From Latrodectus hesperus (Eukaryota > Arthropoda > Arachnida > Araneae > Theridiidae), in contig CM075852.1 of the NCBI GenBank assembly GCA_037975125.1, positions 20,271,025-20,335,024 on the forward strand: a stretch of 64,000 nt of DNA. Direction: 5' to 3'. The notes under the pieces were generated by a model. That model saw nothing but the letters and a program-made list of their open reading frames with translations. It did not search any database and had not been told where the DNA came from. Within the stretch, counting starts at the first letter, position 1. Every line of letters starts with the position of its first letter. Below, piece after piece: positions 46,936 through 60,304 of this stretch. The translations under genes and the position numbers were made by a program.

Positions 46936-48439
46936 AAAAAATCTCTCAAATTTAAGTCTTTTAAAAATCTCTCAAATTTTTTCACACTTATTTAAGTTCA
47001 TTTTCATCTTGTTTAAACAATAGACTTATTTCCTATGAAAACTTTAATAATACATAGATAGATATTTTCATGTATTTATGTAACACCTATGATAGAAACT
47101 TTAAGCCTATTACGAAATTCTGATAATTTATTTTATGAAATTTAATTTTTCCATTTATTTTATAGACAAATTTTACTTAAACGTATGATCCAAATTAGAA
47201 ATTATTTTTTTATTTATTGATATCTTAGAAAAATAAATAGTCATGAATTAACTGCAATTTAAATGGTATAGTAATACTTATTTCCTCTCAGGATATAGGA
47301 ATTCCTAAGGGATCTGATCCGTTGTTCTGATAAGTAAATATCGAAGATTGTGCAAACATGAAATCCTAATTGCTTTGAAGTTCAGTCGGAAGTTCTGAAA
47401 GTCTCAGAGGCTGAGCATTCAATGCTGAAGAGTAAACTGATTTTCCCAGAAGAGGATTAACTTTTCATGTATAAATGTACTGAATTTGATTTTTCTTGTT
47501 TTAAGCATGTTGTTTCAAATTAATGCATATTAATATTAGAAATGGAGAGCCATCGAGCTACGGTCTTTATTCGAAAATAATTAGATAAAATAAAATTCTC
47601 GTTGTCATGTTATTGAAATGGCATTAAATTTTTGTTTTTTTAAACAAAAGAATATTGACCTTTTTCATTATTGTTTCATACAAAAACTCAATTACTGAAT
47701 ACTTAGTTTTGTAATTGGAAACGAAATAGTTATAGAATTAAGCTCATATATGGAAAATAAATGAATAACATGTTTTTGTAATAAACATACTCAATAAAAA
47801 TCTTTGGCTAGTATAAAATAGAATTACTATTAGGGCAACATAGTATCGAAAATATTGTGTTTCAATGTTTTGCCTTTTAGGTAACTTTTGTGATTACTTT
47901 ATTTTTAATTTAAAAGACGTCATATAGAGACTACATATTCTATACAAATGAATACTTTTAATCTAAAAATTTGTTTGATTGAAAAGTTACGTCCTGATGA
48001 AAAAGTATTTAAAATAAATTTGAAACATTTATAAGTTTAAAAGTATTGATGCCCGAAAACTGATAAAAAAATTGGAAAGAGTGGAAATGCACTTTTTTGC
48101 ATGGAAAAGCGGCTGAAAATAGCGCATTTATTCAAATAAAAACTGGATCTGAAACACCTGTCTTTATCAACAAATGAGGAGCATAGCAAATGAGGAGCAT
48201 ATCATGCATAGCAAGAAAAATAAATCATGATAATTCTGAATAATTTAGCAAAAACTAAACCTAAGAAAATAACATTTTTTGTGAATAAATAGACTGTTTT
48301 ACACTATCTGCATTAAATGTTGATTAAACTTTAAATTGGTTCGTTAAATCAAATTCTTCTTTCGGTATCTCTTTTAACATCTTGAGTGGAGTTAAATGGA
48401 CTCGCGAAAATTTAAATTCGAATTGAGAGATATTTCTAT
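46936..48439. other. No recognised feature
   Basis: AT-rich; a short direct repeat GCAAATGAGGAGCATA lies near 48165-48200. Confidence 0.5.
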
Positions 48440-49045
48440 TTCTATTGGAAAGCTTTTAAAAACTTTACAACAACAAATTAGAGTTTGATACGAAGATAAT
48501 TTCATTGATTCTTTACAAAAAAGTTAATGGTTTGGAAAGCAACAGATTATGAATTCCAAAATATTAATCTTTAAAAAAAACTATTTTCCAATATTATAAC
48601 AAATTAATCGGTGGAAAGTTAAATGAACTAAATCAGTGTACTCAAATTTTCTACTAATATAAATCATCTGAGGATCAATGAGTGTTGGAAGGAAAATGTG
48701 ATTATTTGTAATTGAAGGATCTGTTAATTCCTTTACATATATTGATATTATTAAGGAAAATATTCCCTAATTATTGAAGTAATTTCTCTGATACCTTTTT
48801 GTTTCAACAAGACACTATTCATCCACACTTCAAGATAACCACAAAATCATAATATGATAGCGGAAGAAATATTCTAAAGTGACATAATAATTTTTTGATC
48901 TCAGTCCCGTAGGGAATTTATGACGAATGATGAAAAATAAACCTGAAAAACAGAAAATCAATTAAAAATGGAATGAAAAAACTTTCGACACTTTCAAATC
49001 CTTCATTGAAACTTCCAAGAGGGCTTCAATGTTGTTTTAAGTAGT
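48440..49045 (+). pseudogene. Tc1-like transposase remnant
   Basis: In shifting plus-strand frames: LFVIEGSVNSFTYIDIIKEN (the usual L.VIEG.MN...Y..IL), then FQQDTIHPHFKITTKS (second-aspartate block QQD), a decayed SQSP..GIYDE segment at the SPDLNPIENLWDE position, and NGMKKLSTLSNPSLKLPRGL matching W..LST...KLVESMPRRL at the C-terminus. Numerous stops and shifts mark an old copy. Termini were not found. Confidence 0.66.
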
Positions 49046-50726
49046 TACTTCTGTTTTATGTATGCAATGATGTATAACAGTATCTTAAAGTCAATTTTAG
49101 CCCCTGATTTTCATTTTATTTACCTAAATAAAGTATTATTTAAAGTCTCAAATTGTATTCTCCTTACAGAGTATTTCATGCATGGAAAATTATTTCTTTA
49201 AAATTTTATTCATGAATCAAAAAGATATTTTTTAAACATAACTTTATTAATTAAATATCATAGAGTTATGATAATATAATTATATTATGGTATGCACGCC
49301 AAATATGCACATGAAGATAAATTATTAACATCTTGTTAAAGAAATAATATATGAACTGTGTGAATCATTAAATACAAATTAATAAAGTTTTTATTTTATA
49401 ATATATAGTTTTTATTTCATAAAATATAAATTGCAGTTTTATTGATTGAAAAATAAAAGTGTTTTGTTAAACCATTATAAAATTAGAATAAAAAAGGAAA
49501 ACAGGGAAGTACTTGCTTATTCGTAAAATAATATAATATTTGATTTACTTGTACAAAGTCACGAGATTATTATGTATCATTTTATGCATTGGAATTATTT
49601 GAGAATTTTTTTTTGTTTTTTTCTCGAACTATTCATTCCACTTCTCCAGAATTTATTCGACAAATCAAGTCCCCAGTTTTATTCCATTTCATTGTTTTTT
49701 TGTAAAGAAAAATGCCTGATGAAAACATACGTCTTCTGAATTGCTTAGGTGCTTTCAAACGTAGTTGAAATTTAAACATAAGGATTGAATCTGTTCCCTT
49801 TCATTAAAATATATGAAAACAATCAAAACCTATATTTGCAGGATGTATTTTTATATCGAATTTGGTAACAACAAAAGAGTAAGCGTTCTGCTATAATCTC
49901 CCGTCGAATAATGTTTTCAGTGTTCGCAAATACTTGTATTAACTTTATCAATGGACGGAGATGGAACCTTTTCAGATTACCTCAGCTTGAAATAGAATGG
50001 ATTCCCCCTACACTGCACACAGTTTTTTTATTCAATTTTTCCTACCTTTTATTGAATTTGTCTCATATTCTCTTGAATCTTCCGCTTTTCGATCATAAAA
50101 TAATGAGATTTTGCTATATTCTATTCAAATTTCTATTTGAATGTTTTCCTCTGCTTGTATTGCTTTTTGTTAGTGATTTGATTCAGCCAACTTTATTTTT
50201 ATTATTTAAAACTTTTTTTGTGAATTCCGCATATTATGTTGAAAAGAATTTAATTGAATTATGTGTGTGCACTCAAATAAAAAAATATATGAATTGGATA
50301 ACTAGTAATTTACTATATTAATAAATCCTCAAATATTACTTAAGGATTTATAAGTATAGTAAATTTCTAAATTAAGGATTTATGACTATGGAAAATTTCA
50401 ATTTCGTTAAGTATAAAATGGCATATAATTACAAAAGACTTACTTAATAATTTCATTGATTTGTTTTGAATCACAAAAAAGAAGTTGAAATTTTAAGAAA
50501 TCAATTTTTCAAAGTTCGCCAAAGTTTATATAATTTTGTATAGTTTAATCTATCGAAAACAATATATCCTATAAAGTTAGAGTTTTACATAATTTTATAA
50601 TATGATAAACTTTGCCCATAAAACTAAGTTTGTAAATTTATGAAAATCATTAAAATGTTAGTTTTATTACATTTTTATTAAATTATATATTTCAAAGTAG
50701 TTAGATCAATACTGTAAATTATTATG
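49046..50726. other. AT-rich DNA, one long but unsupported open frame
   Basis: An open frame of 136 codons at 49911-50321 (+) is rich in Phe, Leu and Ile and lacks recognisable motifs. T-rich DNA gives such frames by chance, so it is not called a gene. Confidence 0.4.
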
Positions 50727-50866
<140 letters not shown>

Positions 50867-53800
50867 TTCTAATAAAATTGTAAGAGTAAATATGCAAATT
50901 TAAAATTAAACTGTTCAGAATACTTTTCTCAAGATAAGATGATTAAGAATATATCAATGACTCAAGGAGAATATTTAATTTACAAATCGTTTAGTTCTGT
51001 TTCAAATAAAAATGTTGAATATAATTTCCTATTTTTTATAAATGTAAGGGAAATTTGTGAATACTTACGTCTTCAATATACTCTTTGATCCTTTAACATA
51101 TTTATATATTGTTTATGTTTGTTTTCTTAAATTGTTTTATTATACAAGACAAATATAAATTTAAAAGATTTTCAATCAATAGCTGAATCGACAGTGTAGT
51201 ATTCTTTCCTAAAGGATTGAAAAATAATATCAACTCAAAAATATAGATTTTAGCATGTTTCTGAAATATGGGTAGCCTTATTTTTATGAACAGTCTTCAG
51301 TTTAAAATCTTTTTTAGGGACAAAAATGTTCAAGTGGTTAGACTCAATAATATGCGTAATCCTTATTGCGAATCATTTATTTTTCATACATAAGAAATTT
51401 ATGATATCAAAAGTACCTTTTATGCATGAATTTTTTTAAATTAAAATCTAAAATATTTTATATTTGTGACATTCTTAATGAATTACTATTTTTAATGTAA
51501 TTATTGTATTGTATATTCAAAATTATTAGATGTAAAAAGATCAATTTTTGAGCATTGAAGTCGTAATGTAATTAAGCATAATAAAATTTGGACTAGAGAA
51601 ATAAATATTTAAATTAATTTTTAGTTGGAATTGTAAGACAAATGACTGGCTATCTAAAACTATAATATTTTCATAATTTTCTTATGTTTTAAATAAGTAA
51701 TTGAAAAGCGCTTTATGCAAAACTCAAATAACTGTCAAATTGAAATCAAAAACTGTTTAAACTAACCTAAATGTATTTAAAATTAATTCATTTTCACATT
51801 ATAAGTACTAAATTAAGTACATTAGTTTATTTCCATTTTTTACTTTGCATTCCTTTTAAATTGAACATGGTGCTTAAAGATATTTTTGATCAAATCTAAA
51901 ACTGTTTTTTGGAATCCGCAGCTTTAGTAAGAAAATTAAATTATTTATTCAAATATATCATAAAAACATTTTTATAAGCAGTGGTTATACACAACAATTC
52001 AGTTAAAACTGGATTCCAAATGAACTTTTATTCATAAATGTAAGGGGTTACGGGATAGAAATTTAGGTTATATTAATGTCGTTTTGTTTACTGCAAATAA
52101 GTGTTAAAAATATTATTTGTTTCATAATATTTAACAGCAATATATCTAGATTGCTAATTTCTTAGAGTTTCCATGCAATTAAATTAAACTTTTATGTGCT
52201 GGTTTATTTTGTAAATATTCAGTATCACAGAAAATTTCATGTTATAGCTTACTTCCAGTAAAAACCCGTAATATAATTATGTTGTATAATTCTCTAAAAC
52301 AATAATTTATAATATATCATGAACATTTACCCCATTTTTCACTATTTGGAAACCATTTTAACATTAGTATATATACAGCTTAAAACTAGTTATTGAATTC
52401 CATCAGTATACTTAAAATTTTAGTGTTATTCGGAATAATATTTCAAATTTCTAGCTTACCCCCTGAGGATAACCCTTTCTACTTCGGAATTCTGTTAATT
52501 TAATAAATGATTTATATAAATCAGTGCATTAGCTACTAGAGAAAAATCCAAACCACTTAGCTGTTAAATTATGAAATACTTTCTGATTAAAACATCTTAA
52601 TTGGGGCTGACATGTGCCGGTACCTTTGAGAATTTGAATTATAATTAAACCTCTTTATATGAAGAAAACATCAATTTAGGAAATCGTTAATTCAATAATC
52701 AAATATTTGGATTGAATAAAAGATTTCGCTTATGATTATTTTTAATTGAATGTTTTTGTGATGGTGTTTCTGTTTGAATCGATATGTATCCGTGACTTTG
52801 ACTATAAACTTAACATAAAATTACATTATACATTTTATTAAATAGAAAAACTATCTTTGGTATCTTTATATCTTTATCGAATTCATTTTGTATATTAAAT
52901 ATTCTTGTTTCAAAATGTGAATTATTTCTTAAATTCATTTTGAGATAAAAATATTTGTTAAATATATTTATCTATTTTATTTAATTTTTATTTCATGAAT
53001 TAGTAAATAATTATAGAAATTTTTTTGCAGTATCCAAGTTTGTAAAATATATATTATTAAGTATTTTATCAATTATATTCTTTTAAATTTTTGTATTTAC
53101 TATGAAATAAATTGGTTACAGCAAACTTCTCATATATTGCAAAATATTATTCAAAGCATCGGTCGTATTGCATTTTAATTGATATTGTTAACTCAGTGTA
53201 AATGTTTGTCTCCATAAATAAATCTTAATTGAAAATTATGTTTGTTCTTACGAGTGATTGAATTTATTTTGGTCTCACTTTTAAATTTATATTATCCCTC
53301 TCTTAATATTATTATAAACCAAACTCTTAATATATTTATGTATTACACATGTAATACAAACTTATAAATCTCTTAAATAAAAATTCAAAAATATTAATTA
53401 TTTCCATCAAATCATATTAGGAGATTTTCCATTTTAAATCTAAATCCATTTTAAATCAAAATAAGAGCAGAATTTATTTTGTGTTTTAAATTAAAAATTA
53501 AACAATGAAGGAACAAAAATAATTTTTTTCAGAATAATATAATAAATAAATTTTTTTGCACATACAAATACATATTTTAAATTTGCTAACCAAATAATTA
53601 ATATATTATTTATACGATCAAAATATTTATTGTTTGCTACATAAATTAAAATAAAACTAAATATTTGATAAATTTATTGTGATTTACGAATCATAAAATT
53701 CACTCAACTATAACATGTTTTTGACACAAAAATATTATAAAATATTTTTGCATAAAAATTGTAACAAAACTATCGTATTGATAGTTCAATATGATAGTAA

Positions 53801-56800
53801 ACTATAATATTAAAAATTTCATATTGATACGAAAAAATGTTTTCGTATCAAATTCAAAGTTTAAAAGGCTAATGACAATTATATGCGATGTTGTTTACTA
53901 AACTAACTTATGATATTGAATTATAAATAGAAAGACGTGATTATACATTCTATGAATTCATGTGCAAATATTTCTTGGAAATAATGTTTGCAATTGAATT
54001 TAAACCGAAAATGAGTAAATTAAATTACTAGAAATAAATTTTCTAAGTAAATTTATGCATAACAATTTCCATTTTAAGTGAAAAATTTTATAATTTTTAT
54101 TTTGCTGATGTTTTTTCTTGAATTCTACATTCACTCTTCTTTTTAAGTAAATTTTTTTTCAAATACCATCTGCCTTACACAATTCCTTTTATTTACTGTT
54201 TTGTTGCTTATCTTTTAAGGAAACGTTATTTTAGAAGCTGTTTAACTTGATAAATATTTATGTGATATTATTTTCTTACTTTCAACCAATTTAGTTAGTA
54301 AAATTTTTAATAAAAATGCAAATATCTTCTTTCGTGATAAAAATTTTAAAGCAGCTAACCGCTATAATAGAAAATGATTCTTGTTTTTTCAGTAATTTTG
54401 TGAGACAGCATATGCTTTTTCAACAAATAATTTATATTTCAAATGCTAAGAAAAAATGAGTCATATGCAAATATGAAGAAATAATTGAAACAATCTAAGA
54501 TAAGAATACAAATCTTTAAAACAAGTTATGAAGAAATACCACATTTTGCTAATAATGTGGTCAGCTTATTATGTTTTACGTTGCTAAATGAATTTAAATT
54601 TACTTGTAAAATTATAAAATATAGTTTCATTAAAGTTCTTTCTTTTCTGTCAAATAACTTATAATATTTAATGATTTGATAAACAAATTTAGACACACAC
54701 ACATACGATTGTTACACTCGTTTAAACTGACCAAACGTCTTTCAAATATTTTAGCTAAAAAGCTTCATAACTGTCAGTAAAATTTTATCAAGTAATATGA
54801 GCTTTAAGAAAGTAGCCACTTTTATTTAACGTTTATGTTTGTTGAGATTAGGAATTAGCAGTATTAACTCATAAATGCTTCTTCATAGATGTTTGAAAAA
54901 CAAAGTATATAGTATCAGTTCATCAAAAGAAACATAAAATGTCAACTTATTATTTGATATAAATAAAAAATATCAATTCCTTTATATTTTAAAGCATTTA
55001 ATACCCCTATAACTGCTTTTTTTACAAATTTTAACCGAGTAGTTTTGCATTAATGATGTCATTTACGATTTGTTTGTTGAAAATTGTTAAATTTGTAAGT
55101 TTCTCTGTGTTCTCAAAAGAATAAATAGCTTTTGTTGAATATTCTACATTGGAAATTTGCTTATATTCGTATTAATATTACTTTAATTAAATATAAGCAA
55201 ATTTGCAATAAAGACAAATTTAGAATATAGATAAAATAGATTACAATATTACATCTATTTAAATCAACATTACAAATGATTTAAATCAATGTTTTTAAAA
55301 AACAACAAAAATTTGTACAACATTTTAAATTTTTAAAGATCTGGGAACTAATCAAAAAGTTTATGTAGGTTTATTATTTATATAATTAAGTAAAATCATT
55401 AGAATTATATAAATTGAATATATTAGTTAATTTTACAGATAAAATCTTGATTAGTTGAATTATTAATGCAAAATATGAAATTTTTTATAAATTATCAGAT
55501 AATAAAGCTTGAGTATTTGGAATTACATTACTTTTATATATTTTAAGATAAACATTGTAATTTTAGAAAATGTGACAATCTTGCAATACAAAGTCCTTTC
55601 TTTTGTAAATGTATGATATTTTTACTATTTAAAAATTTACGGGTTTAGAATTATTTATTATTAGTTATACTTAAGTTAAAATAAGAATTCAATATTTTAG
55701 AATGTTTATGAAAAAATAGTTTTAATTATTTTTAAGGAAAAACTGAAGAAAGTCAACTTTAAAAACTTATGGAATTTAGAGACCAATTTAAAATTCTGTG
55801 TGTTCCATTCAAGACTGCTGTAGTATAAGGAATGATTAGTTAGATAAGGAGAAAAATTTTAAATTTATTATCATGAGCTTAAATTTAGAAGCAAAATTTA
55901 TATACCTTTACCGATATAAAATTTATTTGAATTGGAATTTTACTGAAGCTTTATGGTGCGAATTTTGTCGATGAGCTTATTATGATGTAAGTTTGAAGTC
56001 ATTACCGACTAAATATTGTAATATTCTTTTGATTTGGCTGGTGTGAACAAAACTTAAAGATGAGCTTCAGAGAATCTCACCTTCGAGAAATAACAGCAAT
56101 GGAGGAAATAGGGAATGAGGAGAGAATTGAATAAGATCAATCAATAAGTGTCCTAAGCGCATAAAAACAGAACTGATTGTGAACTGAAAAATAAATAATG
56201 TTATATAATTTCCTTAAAGTTTTTTCAACCATATAATAAAAGGCAATTGTGTTTAAATAATAAGCTCAAAAACTATTTCTATTAGAATTAACAATTAACA
56301 ATATACAAGTAGATCGTAGCTTACTAATATTTTATTAAAAGAAATTACATGACTGTGGTTATGAAAAATCAATTTTTTAGCAATATATTTAAAAAATAGC
56401 ACGTTTTAAAAATATGATTAAAAGAAGTATTCTAAAATTAGGATTTATTTTATTATTATAAAGTTTTCCATTTCTGTTTTAAGAAATTGTACTTTGAATT
56501 AAGTTTTTCTTTCTTTTATTCGTAAAGATTTTACTGAAAATGCTTTTCTGCTTACCAATCAACTACGAAGCACATTAAGCAATACAATTGTTTTGCTTTT
56601 CATTTTTATATTATAAAAAAGTACCTCATTTTACTTTTATATCTTTTTCATAAATAGATTGTGGTGTAAAAACGTATAAGTGTAGGGACGGACTTGTCTC
56701 TTGTCTAAAGCATATTGCGAAAGATAAATGATTTCATTCAAAATTCTTTGACTCTTTCCGATGTCAGTCTCTTGATTTATACACACGTGAAATTCTGTCA

Positions 56801-57220
56801 TTTTTACAAAGACAATTGTTTTATCTTCAGAAAATATATGAAAGTGTTTTTCAGAATTTTTCTGGATGATGTCTCGAAACTGTCATAAGATATTAATATT
56901 TTTGAATTTAATTTCTTATTTTCATTAATAATGGTTCATACTTCATGTGATAAATTAATTTTAATATGTTTCAGATAAAAGTTTTTTAAATTCTAATATT
57001 TGCGTGTTAAAGTGTTTGATGATAGATGATATTTGTGTTTAGATGCTTCATAACGGAATATTAATACGTAGTATCCAAAAATGGAACCGTAGTTTTCATG
57101 TTTTATATGCACATATTAAAGCTACACAATAAATAATAATTGATATTATTGAATTTAATATACATCCAAACAGCCATTTGAGTTTAAGTTGTTAATGACA
57201 AAACCTTAAACAGCCATTTA
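50867..57220. other. Long AT-rich tract without recognisable feature
   Basis: Over 6 kb without any recognised coding motif, element terminus or microsatellite. A 12-bp hairpin lies at 53824-53851. Confidence 0.5.
53824..53851. repeat. 12-bp perfect inverted repeat
   Basis: TTGATACGAAAA (53824-53835) and TTTTCGTATCAA (53840-53851) flank an AATG centre. Confidence 0.9.
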
Positions 57221-57233
57221 AGTTGTTAATGAA

Positions 57234-57517
57234 GCTGCCCAACTTGTCTAGTGGTCAGCGTGCCTGACTGCGGATAGGAATATCCTTGGTTTGAATCCCG
57301 GTTCGGGCATGGATGTACTTTTTCTCTCTATCTAGACTGTCTTTGTCCTTTTTCCTTGTATGAAAGAGATGTGAATGGTTGCCTACCCTAAAAACGGGTA
57401 CCTGTGACATGTGTGTACTGAGGAAGTCGGACTCCACACCAAATATGGTTCAGTTGGAAAAGTGGAGCAGCGCACCCATTTTGCCACCCTAGCTAGCACA
57501 CGACAACACACAACAAC
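57234..57517 (+). mobile_element. tRNA-headed SINE, copy 6 (full length)
   Basis: The head CCCAACTTGTCTAGTGGTCA ... GGTTTGAATCCCGGTTCGGG contains box A and box B. The body has ATGGATGTACTTTTTCTC and a CCTAAAAACGGGTACC core. The tail is GTCGGACTCCACACCAAATA ... GTGGAGCAGCGCACCC, then a CAACA-rich end. The 13-bp duplication AGTTGTTAATGAA lies at 57221-57233 and 57518-57530. Confidence 0.93.
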
Positions 57518-57530
57518 AGTTGTTAATGAA

Positions 57531-58881
57531 AAAGATAAAGAGGACATTTGAGTTTACTCTCAAACTTAAATAATATCCAAAGTATCTCATTAGCCAATAT
57601 TTTGATTATGCATAACTCAGTAAATATATAATATGGAATTAATATCTACTTTTGAGATAGTTTTACAAATACAATTGACTTCCAAAGAAATACCTTTTTA
57701 TAACGTGATACAATTAATGAATAGTTTAAAACTCTAAATTTGTCTTCTTTTTAAATATTTTTTTGCTTGAATCATATTTTCCAATGCTTGCAAAATTGAT
57801 TAACATCATGACTACATCAATAAAGTAATGGAAGTTGCACCACACACACATATTGCTTTATATTATTTTTATGAATGAAATATATTATTGTGGCAAATTT
57901 TGAGAATAAAAGTGTCTTTACAAATGGAAAGAAATACTTCCTAGCAAATATTTACTTCAGAAAACAATTAGCGACTTTAAAATCTATACAAACTAATTTT
58001 AAACTTCACGAGGAATTGTGATCTTATACCACTTTCATAAATACATAAAATCAGCATTTTCTTTTCATGAAAAATTTATGAGTCAAATAACCAGCACTCA
58101 ATCTCACTTCACATGGCTATTCAACCACATATGAGTGTAATAACTATTACTCTTCAACGAGACAAAAAATGATGTTTAAAGGTTAACATCAGATTAATAA
58201 ATGGTTTAAACATTAATGCGTATGACAGTTCCACTTGTAAGACAGAGTAACTTTGAGATTTATACCATTTTCTATTCATTTTGTGACAGGAACATCTTTA
58301 GATTAGGGGTTTTATAAGAATTTCAAACGTTTATCCAATTTAAAAAAATCAAGTAGTTATTTTTTGTGTTTGAAGTTGATATGTTTTACTTAAGTAAATT
58401 ATAATGCTATATATTAAATTGAAATGTTATTTATGAGATCATTTTAAAATATTAAATCTATAGAAATTAACATGTTTAGATAATTTTTCTTTCTTAATTG
58501 TGTAATAATAGTGTTCTGTTTAATAATTTTGTATTTTATTATATTTATAATTAAGTAAGTATGAAGTATATCATAATGCTTTTGTGAAAATGAATATTGA
58601 TAAAGTTTATTGAAAAATAGAGGGAAATAAAGCTTTTTGTAATCTTAATTCACTATTTCTTATCGAAAAAAAAATTTAGACTTCATTATATTGGTTGCCT
58701 TTCTTTCCTTGCATTTTATATGTAAATAGTTTTGGAGTTATTTTTCCTGTCACTTTTGTCAATTTATACAAACCTCGATGTTTCAAATAGACTGCTTTGA
58801 TATCGTTATTATATTTTTTTAGAAAAAGAAAGAATATTGAACTGATATTTGATATATAATATATATTGAATATTGAATATA
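57531..58881. other. AT-rich DNA without recognisable feature
   Basis: Nothing recognised. Confidence 0.5.
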
Positions 58882-60304
58882 CAATGATGGAAAAAAATCC
58901 CAACACCAAGAAGGAGTTGTGCTAGCAAAACGAAATTTGGCAGGCGAGTTCATACATCTGAAAGATGATGTCGATTCAAATTTAGCGCTCGGCGCAACAG
59001 TGTGACGCTAGTAGCGATACACTGAAGATGGAAATCAGGTTCGCTTTAAATACGAGCTGTAACGTTCCTGAGCGTTGTTTAGCGTCAAGATTTGATGTAG
59101 TGAGTTGATACTAGTCCACAATGCTTTAAGAAGAAGACAAAGCCATAATCAACAGCTCACTGAGTTAGAAAGAGCTCGTATAATAGACCTACGAGCAGGT
59201 GAATTTTCCATCCGCGAGATTGCAGAAAGGCTTGGCAGGAATGCATCCACTGTGTATGAATGTTGGCAACAGTGGTCAAGGGAAGGCACTGTCTCAAGAG
59301 GACCGGGTTCCGGGTGGTCACGTGGGACTACTGAGAGGGAAGACTGCTGTGTTCGACGTATGGACGTAGCGAGTCGTACTGCGTCTGCAGCAGAAATTTG
59401 AGCAGCAGTTGGCACCACAGTGACACAACGAACTGTTACCAATCGGTTACTTCAAGGACAGCTTCGAGCCAGACGTGCTGTAGCGTGCATTCCACTAACG
59501 CCAAATCACTGCTGTTTGCGACGTCAGTGGTGTCAGGCTAGAGCTCATTGGAGGATGGAGTGGAGATCTGTTGAGTTTTCTGATGAAAGCCGGTTCTGAC
59601 TTGGTGCCAGTGATGGCCGTGTGTTGGTTAGGAGGAGGCCAGGTGAACGGCTGCAGCCACCTTCTCTGCGGCCGAGACACACTGGACCTATACCTGGAGT
59701 TACGGTCTGGGGAGCAATTTCTTATGGCAGCAGAAGCACTCTCGTGGTTATCCCACGTACCCTGACAGCAAATGTGTACGTCAGTTTCGTGATTCAAACT
59801 GTTGTTCTGCCTTTCATGAGTAGCATTCCAGGAGCTGTTTTCCAACAGGATAACACTCGACCTCATACTGCTGTTGTAACCCAACGTGCTCTACAGGGTG
59901 TCGACATGTTGCCTTGGTCTGCCAGATCACCAGATCTGTCTCCAATTGAGCACATATGGGACATCATTGGACGACAACTCCAGCGTCATCCACAACCAGC
60001 ATTAATCGTCCCTGTATTGATCGACCAAGTGCAACAGGCTTGGAATTCCATCCCACAAACGGTCATCCAGCACCTGTATGATTCAATGCATGCAAGTTTG
60101 TATGCTTGCATTCAAAATTCTGGTGGTTACACCGGTTATTAATGTACCTGTATTTCACTTCTGCAATGGCTCTTCTTGGGCTTAAATTAACATGTGATCT
60201 TAAAATTGTAATCAATTACGTACGTTACCTATATAAATATATTGCTGAAATTTCATTATTCTACAATAATTATTTCTTGGTGTTGGGATTTTTTTCCATC
60301 AGTG
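58882..60304 (+). mobile_element. Complete Tc1-like transposon
   Basis: The left end CAATGATGGAAAAAAATCCC and the reversed right end CACTGATGGAAAAAAATCCC continue identically through AACACCAAGAA, about 31 bp with one mismatch. TA flanks both sides (58880-58881 and 60305-60306). At 1423 bp, with one transposase gene on +, it is structurally complete. Near-identical termini and a mostly open gene suggest it is the youngest DNA transposon in the window. Confidence 0.92.
59123..60142 (+). pseudogene. Tc1-like transposase, nearly intact, two TGA codons
   Basis: One frame from about 59123 to TAA 60140-60142 encodes about 339 codons. It begins RRRQSHNQQLTELERARIID with a helix-turn-helix (FSIREIAERLGRNASTVYEC), then a linker (RTVTNRLLQGQLRARR). 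The catalytic core has FSDESRF (first Asp), VTVWGAISYGS, FQQDNTRPHTAVV (second Asp) and SARSPDLSPIEHIWDIIG (Glu), ending QNSGGYTGY. Two TGA codons interrupt it: 59399-59401 (SAAEI-stop-AAV, probably from Arg CGA) and one just after FSDESRF, near 59598-59600. The nearest ATG (59121) is out of frame, so the original start is damaged or lies elsewhere. No frameshift was seen after the start region. I count 32 residues between the second Asp and the Glu. Confidence 0.9.

Noticed and set aside
49911..50321. 136-codon hydrophobic open frame
   Set aside because: Phe/Leu/Ile-rich translation of T-rich DNA without domain, signal or conserved motif; a TTTGCAG upstream is not enough to call an exon.
59149..59884. 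Minus-strand open frames of 97 and 129 codons
   Set aside because: They are shadows of the Tc1 transposase on the plus strand.
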